From NCBI GenBank assembly GCA_945829235.1, contig CALZUA010000003.1:151904-215903 (forward strand): 64,000 nt of DNA, given 5' to 3'. Each line of letters begins with the position of its first letter. Position 1 is the stretch's first letter. Positions 59,229-64,000 of the stretch are shown in pieces. Made by a program: the position numbers and the translations under genes. The stretch is from an uncultured Clostridia bacterium (lineage in GTDB: Bacteria > Bacillota > Clostridia > Oscillospirales > Ruminococcaceae). The notes under the pieces were generated by a model. The model made no database searches. It was not told where the DNA came from and saw only the letters and a list, made by a program, of their open reading frames with translations.

Positions 59229-60482
59229 TCATACTTTAATTTTTACTCCGTGAAATCTATTTCCCTTTTTACTCTCACCAAAATCAGTTATATATCCGAT
59301 GTCCTTCCAATGATTTAATATCTTTAGTATCATTTCTCTTTTTCGTTTCCGCTCTAGTTTGTTGGCATAATCAAAACCGCAATTGTCAAAAAGTGATTCA
59401 ATAGAAATAGTGTTATTGCAGATTTTGTTTTTGGGATTCTTTAGCAGTTCAATTCTACGAGCCAGATAAGTTTTGATACATACGCTATCAGTTGTATTAG
59501 AAATTCCCGGAATTTTAAGGAGACTCTTTTTTAGTTTGATAATTTGTTCTAGCGCATTTTCATAGCGATGAAGATGTGGCAGTCCATTCAACTGATATGC
59601 TTGTTTAACAATAGACCCATTTATTTTCGCAGTTATTACCGTCAGATTAAGCATCGCGTTATTGATAGAAATACATCTTTCGGGGTGCTCCTTATTCCGT
59701 CCTTTAAGCCTGTTTTTCTCAATCATAAATTGAGCTTGTTCTCGCCAGTCAAACTCAACGAACGTTGAACGCATTTTGTCAATAGACTTTATGATATCTG
59801 TCGTTAAAGAAGAGACAAATCCTGCTTTGTGCTGAAAAGATGAACCTGAAACAACCTCATAAATCATTGGCAATGTCATAATAAGTTCTTTTTGTCCATT
59901 GTCAATTAAACTTTTAGCGAGTGAATAAATTCCACTGAATATTACAAGGTCGAAAAAGGTCAATGTCACAGGAATTTTTTCATTTCCAACCATCTGATAA
60001 TAACGAACATTTCTAACATAAATCTCTTTTTTGGATTTCCAATTTAGCGGTAAGTCCGTTCCATTAACCAATTCTACATCTCTCTCAATGTTGAAAAAAT
60101 ATTTTGACAGTTTTGAATTCAGAACTAACAGTTCTGTTGGTTTTGTCGTTCGCTTTATCTCTATAATAGAACTTTCGTTCTCCACAGGAGGAGAATATAT
60201 CGTATTGAAAATTTGCTCGTATCCTTTAAGTAAACTTCCCTCGGGGTCATTATCATCAGCGTCTAATAAAATTTCACTCGTTTTTATTTGTTCGATTGCC
60301 AAGCACATATTTTGAAGTTCGTAAAACTCCTTACTTTCCGGCTCGGCTTTTAGCAATTTTTTATGCAGCTCTTTTTTCAGCGCCTTAATATACGAAGAAA
60401 TCTCTTCGCAGATATCTTCTTTACACTCGGTTGTGCAGCTGATATCAGGCGGGTCATAGTAAATCTCAAGTTCTTGTGTCAA
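59229..60482 (-). CDS. Putative replication initiator protein
   Basis: The 417-residue protein has an acidic N-terminal part. A middle block (YYQMVGNEKIPVTLTFFDLVIFSGIYSLAKSLIDNG) and a C-terminal block (LERKRKREMILKILNHWKDIGYITDFGESKKG) look like the two winged helices of plasmid/ICE Rep proteins. I cannot name the family with certainty. Support comes from context: four iterons begin just after its stop, and a replicative helicase follows. The start is TTG at 60482 after AGAAGG. A leader peptide and attenuator in front suggest copy-number control. Confidence 0.7.
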   Translation of the reverse strand: MTQELEIYYDPPDISCTTECKEDICEEISSYIKALKKELHKKLLKAEPESKEFYELQNMCLAIEQIKTSEILLDADDNDPEGSLLKGYEQIFNTIYSPPVENESSIIEIKRTTKPTELLVLNSKLSKYFFNIERDVELVNGTDLPLNWKSKKEIYVRNVRYYQMVGNEKIPVTLTFFDLVIFSGIYSLAKSLIDNGQKELIMTLPMIYEVVSGSSFQHKAGFVSSLTTDIIKSIDKMRSTFVEFDWREQAQFMIEKNRLKGRNKEHPERCISINNAMLNLTVITAKINGSIVKQAYQLNGLPHLHRYENALEQIIKLKKSLLKIPGISNTTDSVCIKTYLARRIELLKNPKNKICNNTISIESLFDNCGFDYANKLERKRKREMILKILNHWKDIGYITDFGESKKGNRFHGVKIKV

Positions 60483-60540
60483 TAAAAAACCTTCTTTCTA
60501 GCGGCAAAAATAAAAAAGACCGCTGTAATTTTGCGGTCAT
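60466..60540 (-). CDS. 24-residue leader peptide overlapping the rep start
   Basis: MTAKLQRSFLFLPLERRFF and five more residues are encoded from 60540, behind AAGGA (about 10 bases upstream). Its first codons form the left arm of a terminator stem, and its stop lies 16 bases inside the rep gene. Translation of it would cover both the terminator and the rep ribosome site, so it is a likely attenuation or coupling peptide. Confidence 0.6.
   Translation of the reverse strand: MTAKLQRSFLFLPLERRFFIDTRT
60518..60538 (-). terminator. Attenuator in the rep leader
   Basis: On the minus strand GACCGC, a 9-nt loop and GCGGTC are followed by TTTTTTATTTTT. This is an intrinsic terminator between the promoter (60,721) and the rep start (60,482). 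Confidence 0.78.
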
Positions 60541-60720
60541 AACTCTATATTCCTTATTAAAATACACAAAAACACAATTCCTACTTTTTATATATGAATT
60601 GACAATATCGCTTATTCGCTTATTTTGTTATTATAAAGAATTAAAGTTACAACCAACTTTTTATGTTTTCGGAAGTGTTTATATTCACTTCATTTTTTAA
60701 GAGGATTCTTCCTCATTTTT

Positions 60721-60749
60721 ATTATAGCACTAGGATGAGATTTTGTCAA
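60721..60749 (-). promoter_or_regulatory. Consensus promoter of the rep unit
   Basis: On the minus strand TTGACA (60749-60744), 17 bp, TATAAT (60726-60721), about 240 bp before rep, giving a long leader. Confidence 0.88.
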
Positions 60750-60790
60750 CTACTTTTTTTAAAAAAATGAAAAAACTTAAACAAAAATTG

Positions 60791-60819
60791 TTGACAAAAT
60801 TTCATAGGCGTGTTATAAT
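60791..60819 (+). promoter_or_regulatory. Consensus promoter of the integration module
   Basis: TTGACA (60791-60796), 17 bp, TATAAT (60814-60819), back to back with the rep promoter and 42 bp from it. Confidence 0.88.
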
Positions 60820-60926
60820 GATGATAGAAATACCTTGCTTAATCAAAAACAAAAGAAATGCCATAAAAACACACAAATATGATTTTAATTTTAATAATGA
60901 GTAAAAAGAAATGAGGCATAATTTAG

Positions 60927-61226
60927 ATGATTGATTCAAGAAAAACCAGAGTTAGAATTCCTAATATAAGCAGTCTTGAGACTGCAATTAAAAAGTATTA
61001 CGAAAAAACCGAGCTTTCAAACTCCGATATCAAAGAAATTTTTGATGTGCGCAGTTCCGCGACTGTCGCCAAATTAAAACAGGTCGCAAAGCAAGAGATG
61101 ATAGAACAAAATACTCCTTGCTGGAACGCGCAGCGTGTCAATACTGAAGTGGCTTATCGTGTTTGGGGAATTGATATTGAAGATATCGAACGGCGATACA
61201 AAAAATTGAAAGAGTTTTCAGCATAA
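60927..61226 (+). CDS. Small DNA-binding protein, candidate directionality factor
   Basis: The 99-residue basic protein (RIPNISSLETAIKKYYEKTELSNSDIKEIFDVRSSATVAKLKQVAKQEM) has a helix-turn-helix-like core. It precedes the integrase gene by 100 bp in the same orientation, where elements of this type encode an excisionase. No known Xis family is recognised, so the role is inferred from position only. The ribosome site is weak (GAGG at about 60,912). Confidence 0.6.
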   Translation: MIDSRKTRVRIPNISSLETAIKKYYEKTELSNSDIKEIFDVRSSATVAKLKQVAKQEMIEQNTPCWNAQRVNTEVAYRVWGIDIEDIERRYKKLKEFSA

Positions 61227-61326
61227 GGTAGGAAAAGAAAAAACAAAAGCAAGGTAGATTGCAAAGGGCGGGGACTTGTTTCTGCCCTTTAAATATTATA
61301 AATCACAGAAAAGGAGTGCTTATATT

Positions 61327-62466
61327 ATGCCGATAAACAAGATTGACAAAAAGAAAAACGGCTTGCAGGGCTACCGAGTGCGCGTGAATTTCACAGATAT
61401 AAACGGAAACCCAAAACAAGTTGAAAGGACGGTTTACGGGCTTTCCGAAGCAACTCTATGTGAACAGCAACTTATCGAAGAATATGTCAAGAACAAGACA
61501 ACCTCAAAGTCAAAAATGACGCTCTCGGAATTGATTAGCGAATATTCAGAGTACCACGCTATGGAGTCAAAACGCTCATCTCACGACACAGTTATGAAAG
61601 TAATCCGATTAAGAATTGCACCATATTTAGGGGATTGTAGATTAGACAAGCTAACACAACCGAGATTGGCTGAATGGAAAGTGAATATTAGCAAAGAAAA
61701 ACTATCTGACGGAACGAAGAAACACGCTTATTCAATTTTTGTGGCTTTACTGAACTACGCCGTTAAAATGGAATATATACCCAAAAATCCATTGGCAGTA
61801 TTGGGTAACTTCAAGGACAGCAGCGAGGTTTCAGAACAGCCAGAAAAGTTAAGATATTATACGGTTGAACAATTTCAAAAGTATATAGCAGTTGCCAAAA
61901 AGCATTGTAATACAATCAGCGATTGGAACTTCTATGTGTTTTTTAATTTAGCGTTTTTCACAGGTGCTCGAAAAGGTGAACTGAACGCATTGAGATGGTC
62001 TGACCTAGAAAACAATGTGATACACATACGCCGACAGTTAACGCAAAAACTTAAGGGTTCGGACATTGAAACCACGCCGAAAACCCGTTCGAGTATTCGT
62101 GATTTACAACTCCCGAAACCGATGATGAAAATACTTGCAGAACACAAAAAACGCCAACAAGAAGCCGCGCCCTTGCAGTTTAGCGATGAATTCCGTATAT
62201 GTGGAGGAGAAAAGCCGTTACGAGATACGACACTTGATAAGCACAATCGAGCATTTGCGAAAGAAGCTGAACTGCCGCACATATCAATCCACGAGTTTCG
62301 GCATAGCCACGCAAGTCTTCTAGCGAACAGCAACATCAACATTCAGGAGATTGCTCGTCGCTTGGGTCACAGCAACGTTGAAATAACTTGGAGAACCTAC
62401 TCGCACTTATACCCTTCACAAGAAGAAAAAGCCCTTGAAGTCCTTAATCAAATTGATATCGATTAA
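61327..62466 (+). CDS. int: Tyrosine site-specific integrase
   Basis: The N-terminal arm-binding domain (NGLQGYRVRVNFTDINGNPKQVERTVYG) is the AP2-like type of Tn916-family integrases, followed by a SAM-like core-binding part (KMTLSELISEYSEYHAMESK). The catalytic residues Arg215 (GARKGELNALRW), His322-x-x-Arg325 (HEFRHSH), His348 (LGHSN) and Tyr358 (TYSHLYP) are intact. The 379 residues are normal. The ATG at 61327 follows AAAGGAG. It lies 77 bp from attR in tRNA-Ser and would catalyse integration and excision of the element. Confidence 0.96.
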   Translation: MPINKIDKKKNGLQGYRVRVNFTDINGNPKQVERTVYGLSEATLCEQQLIEEYVKNKTTSKSKMTLSELISEYSEYHAMESKRSSHDTVMKVIRLRIAPYLGDCRLDKLTQPRLAEWKVNISKEKLSDGTKKHAYSIFVALLNYAVKMEYIPKNPLAVLGNFKDSSEVSEQPEKLRYYTVEQFQKYIAVAKKHCNTISDWNFYVFFNLAFFTGARKGELNALRWSDLENNVIHIRRQLTQKLKGSDIETTPKTRSSIRDLQLPKPMMKILAEHKKRQQEAAPLQFSDEFRICGGEKPLRDTTLDKHNRAFAKEAELPHISIHEFRHSHASLLANSNINIQEIARRLGHSNVEITWRTYSHLYPSQEEKALEVLNQIDID

Positions 62467-62483
62467 CAAAATCGGCATAAAAA

Positions 62484-62501
62484 CGGGGATTTTTCGGGGA
62501 T
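62484..62501. promoter_or_regulatory. Right-end arm-type sites of the integrase
   Basis: Two CGGGGAT copies 11 bp apart (62484-62490, 62495-62501), as at the left end. Confidence 0.55.
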
Positions 62502-62507
62502 AAAAAG

Positions 62508-62537
62508 AAAAGAACCGCTTTGTTATGCGGTTCTTTT
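62508..62537. terminator. Bidirectional terminator serving integrase and tRNA-Ser
   Basis: AAAAGAACCGC (62508-62518) pairs with GCGGTTCTTTT (62527-62537). On the minus strand TTTTCTTTTT follows seven bases past the tRNA, replacing the terminator displaced by the insertion. Confidence 0.85.
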
Positions 62538-62543
62538 GCGTTA

Positions 62544-62559
62544 TGGCGGAAAGAAAGGG
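62544..62559. other. attR core within tRNA-Ser
   Basis: TGGCGGAAAGAAAGGG is the complement of the tRNA 3' end with CCA. It is identical to 36978-36993. Confidence 0.88.
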
Positions 62560-62635
62560 ATTCGAACCCTTGAACGGGTATTAGCCGTTACACGATTTCC
62601 AATCGTGCGCCTTAGACCAGCTCAGCCATCTTTCC
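62544..62635 (-). tRNA. tRNA-Ser (anticodon GGA)
   Basis: On the minus strand the acceptor GGAAAGA/TCTTTCC, D arm GGCTGAGCTGGTCTAAGGC, anticodon stem CACGA/TCGTG around TTGGAAA (GGA), long variable arm, T arm GGGTTCGAATCCC, discriminator G and encoded CCA make 92 nt. Its last 16 nt are the right copy of the attachment core. Confidence 0.95.
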
Positions 62636-62652
62636 ACATATTCAACTTTTAT

Positions 62653-62681
62653 ATTATACCACAACTCTCCAGAATTGTCAA
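62653..62681 (-). promoter_or_regulatory. Promoter of tRNA-Ser
   Basis: On the minus strand TTGACA (62681-62676), 17 bp, TATAAT (62658-62653). Confidence 0.88.
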
Positions 62682-62716
62682 GCGGTTTTTGCAAAAAAAT
62701 TTTGAAAATAAGTAAA

Positions 62717-62735
62717 GCCGGGAGAAAATCCCGGC
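62717..62735 (-). terminator. Terminator of the Asn/Gln microprotein gene
   Basis: GCCGGGA (62717-62723) pairs with TCCCGGC (62729-62735). On the minus strand TTTACTTATTTT follows. Confidence 0.75.
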
Positions 62736-62771
62736 AAACCGCCTTTGAAGCAGTTTAAATATCGGTTTCAA

Positions 62772-62855
62772 TCAGCGCTTGTTCTGGTTCTGTTGGTTGT
62801 TCTGGTTCTGCTGATTGTTCTGATTCTGCTGGTTCTGGTTGTTCTGATTAGACAT
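62772..62855 (-). CDS. 27-residue Asn/Gln-only microprotein
   Basis: After MS the peptide consists of Asn and Gln alone and ends in NKR. AGGAGG lies eight bases before the ATG, and a terminator follows 36 bp after the stop, so the gene has all signals of a real expressed unit. Small Asn/Gln-rich proteins of this kind recur in Clostridia and may belong to spore or stress material; no function can be assigned. Confidence 0.65.
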   Translation of the reverse strand: MSNQNNQNQQNQNNQQNQNNQQNQNKR

Positions 62856-62941
62856 AACAAATCCTCCTATGAAACACATATTTCGCGGATTTCACCGCAG
62901 TCATATTTTACACAAAAATTCCGTAATTATACAAGCGATTA

Positions 62942-63229
62942 TTATTTCGCGATTTCATAAAATTCGATTGACAGCCCACTCTCTTTTGCCTCTCGAAGAA
63001 GCTTCTCAAGACGCTTGACAACCGCGTTTTCCTCGAAAATCAGCGCGTCCACGCAAGCCTCCTCTTCGGCAAAATTAAAATTTCTGCGAATATCCGAGAG
63101 CTTTTCTAGTAACTCCGAGTACTCTTTTCGGACAACCTCGCGTTGCTCGTCAAGCGGTTCAGCGCGTTTCCTGAACAGAATTGGCGTCGGTATCTTCAGA
63201 TAATCACCCCACTTTTTTTGCAACAACAA
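62942..63229 (-). CDS. YaaL-like (DUF2508) small protein
   Basis: The C-terminal 60 residues (EYSELLEKLSDIRRNFNFAEEE, then NAVVKRLEKLLREAKESGLSIEFYE) match the pattern of the DUF2508/YaaL family, small proteins near recR or sporulation genes in Bacillota. The 95-residue length includes an uncertain N-terminus. The frame begins at three consecutive TTG codons with no clear site, and GTGGGGTGA lies inside it, so the real start may be further down. It lies beside spmB. Confidence 0.6.
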   Translation of the reverse strand: MLLQKKWGDYLKIPTPILFRKRAEPLDEQREVVRKEYSELLEKLSDIRRNFNFAEEEACVDALIFEENAVVKRLEKLLREAKESGLSIEFYEIAK

Positions 63230-63277
63230 AACGCGCTTTCCAAAAAAATGCTATATTTTTTGTGTAGCAAATCCCCG

Positions 63278-63796
63278 TCAACCCGCACCGAAAAACGCGT
63301 AAACAACCGCTCCGCATACGAGCCACGCCGTGCAATCCGCCGAGAGCGCCGCTGCCGCGGCATAGCGCGTTTTCTTCACCTTCACCGCTGAAAAATATAC
63401 CGCAAGTGTGTAAAAAGTTGTTTCCGATGAGCCGATAAGCGTTGCCGCAACCCGCTCGGCAAAACTATCCGCACCGCACTGCACCGCGATTTCGTTGTAC
63501 ACCGCCATTGCCCCGCTCCCCGAAAAAGGCCGCAGAATTACCAGCGGTACTGCGTCCGCAGGGAAATTTACCGCATTGCAAAGCGGTGTGAGGAGCTTTG
63601 TGAGCGCCTCCACAGCACCGCTTGCCCGAAAAACACCGATGCACACGATAAGCAAAACCAGCGCCGGAAGTATCTCAAAGCAAGTCCGCAAGCCGCTTTC
63701 CGCGCCCTCGCAAAACGCCGCGAAAACGTCCACGCGCTTCACCGCAGCATAGACGAAAATTCCTACCACAATCGTCGGCACAATGTAATCAATCAC
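63278..63796 (-). CDS. spmB: Spore maturation protein B
   Basis: SpmB belongs to the nucleoside-recognition (Gate) domain membrane proteins and takes part, with SpmA, in drying the spore core. Visible marks are IVPTIVVGIFVYAAVKRVDVFAAFCEGAESGLRT, the helix FEILPALVLLIVCIGVFRASGA, then VPLVILRPFSGSGAMAVYNE and GSSETTFYTLAVYFSAVKVKKTRYA. The protein has 172 residues from the GTG at 63796, the family size. A longer frame to 63,868 reads into an 88-bp repeat and was not chosen. spmA should lie to the right, outside the window. Confidence 0.88.
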   Translation of the reverse strand: MIDYIVPTIVVGIFVYAAVKRVDVFAAFCEGAESGLRTCFEILPALVLLIVCIGVFRASGAVEALTKLLTPLCNAVNFPADAVPLVILRPFSGSGAMAVYNEIAVQCGADSFAERVAATLIGSSETTFYTLAVYFSAVKVKKTRYAAAAALSADCTAWLVCGAVVYAFFGAG

Positions 63797-63806
63797 ACTC
63801 TCACCC

Positions 63807-64000
63807 GCTTTTTCGTGAATTTCGCGCACATTCTTGGTGAACAGCCGCACGCTCGGCAAAGCGCACAATGCTGATTGTTCAGCGATTTACACGCGTTTTT
63901 TCGTGAATTATGCGCACATTCTCGGTGAACAGCCGCACGCTCAGCAAGGCGCACAATGCCGCTTGTACAGCCGATTTACACGCGTTTTTTCGAGAATTTC
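63807..64000. repeat. 88-bp tandem repeat running off the window
   Basis: GGTGAACAGCCGCACGCTC occurs at 63,836 and again 88 bp later. CGCTTTTTCGTGAATT-type starts are at about 63,807, 63,895 and 63,983. The third copy is cut by the window edge. Confidence 0.75.

Larger units (their letters stand above)
36978..62559. mobile_element. 25.6-kb integrated replicative element with a lone phage tape-measure gene
   Basis: The bounds are a 16-bp direct repeat whose right copy is the 3' end of tRNA-Ser, with a tyrosine integrase ending 77 bp inside. Base composition drops sharply compared with both flanks. Contents are an integrase, a small possible directionality factor, replication initiator with iterons, a replicative helicase, three antirepressor/Rha-type proteins, a phage tape-measure protein, hicAB, a serine recombinase, zinc-ribbon membrane proteins and a regulated promoter switch. 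No relaxase, coupling protein, terminase, portal, capsid or lysis gene is seen. It may be a phage satellite, an integrated phage-plasmid relic or a decayed prophage. Confidence 0.85.

Noticed and set aside
36978..62559. Integrative conjugative or mobilisable element
   Set aside because: No relaxase, coupling protein or type IV secretion gene was found. A transfer origin cannot be excluded, but nothing supports conjugation.

Overview
The window reads as a piece of chromosome from a spore-forming Bacillota, class Clostridia (probably a gut Oscillospirales-type lineage; this placement is inference). The evidence is an mre cell-shape cluster followed by a MinD-like gene and mgsA, mutS2, a pyruvate phosphate dikinase, a SpmB-type sporulation protein, a YaaL-like protein, many sigma-A promoters of the form TTGACA-17 bp-TATAAT, strong purine-rich ribosome binding sites, and frequent TTG/GTG starts.

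Host part, bases 1 to about 36,977. A partial transglutaminase-like gene is followed by a minus-strand operon tmcAL-murL-murD. The murL/murD pair is the alternative route to D-Glu in peptidoglycan. Next come ackA and then the cell-shape block mreB-mreC-mreD-mrdA, a MinD-like ATPase and mgsA. After a 0.7 kb non-coding block made of two 288-bp repeats come recO, mutS2 and an HD-GYP protein interrupted at a canonical -1 frameshift heptamer. A 0.6 kb cluster of perfect hairpins follows, then a split alarmone module (synthetase plus separate HD hydrolase), an RsbW/RsbV-like pair, a 1430-residue hybrid histidine kinase with a PocR domain and six 143-residue sensory repeats, a small regulator and ppdK. 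Further on are a cell-wall-anchored protein facing an XRE regulator across a shared operator, tRNA-Thr and tRNA-Tyr, a regulator-ABC transporter operon, a serine-rich leucine-rich-repeat lipoprotein and a zinc-ribbon membrane protein.

Integrated element, 36,978 to 62,559 (25.6 kb, visibly more AT-rich). It is bounded by a 16-bp direct repeat. The right copy is the 3' end of an intact tRNA-Ser(GGA), beside a tyrosine integrase. Its left third has zinc-ribbon membrane proteins, an XRE regulator with five operator copies, small unknown proteins, hicAB and a serine recombinase. Its right part is one long minus-strand unit: replication initiator with a leader peptide and attenuator, four 22-bp iterons, a DnaB-type helicase with a degenerate TOPRIM-like part, an array of 155-bp repeats, a small HTH protein, an unknown protein, a KilAC antirepressor, a Rha regulator, and a 2095-residue phage tape-measure protein followed by two small proteins. 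No terminase, portal, capsid, tail tube, lysin, relaxase or FtsK/T4SS gene is seen. A self-replicating, integrating element that keeps only the tail ruler of a phage is the most unusual thing in the window; a tail-hijacking phage satellite is one hypothesis and a decayed prophage is the main alternative.

Host again, 62,560 to the end: the tRNA-Ser promoter, a 27-residue Asn/Gln microprotein, a YaaL-like protein and spmB, ending in a tandem repeat that runs off the window.
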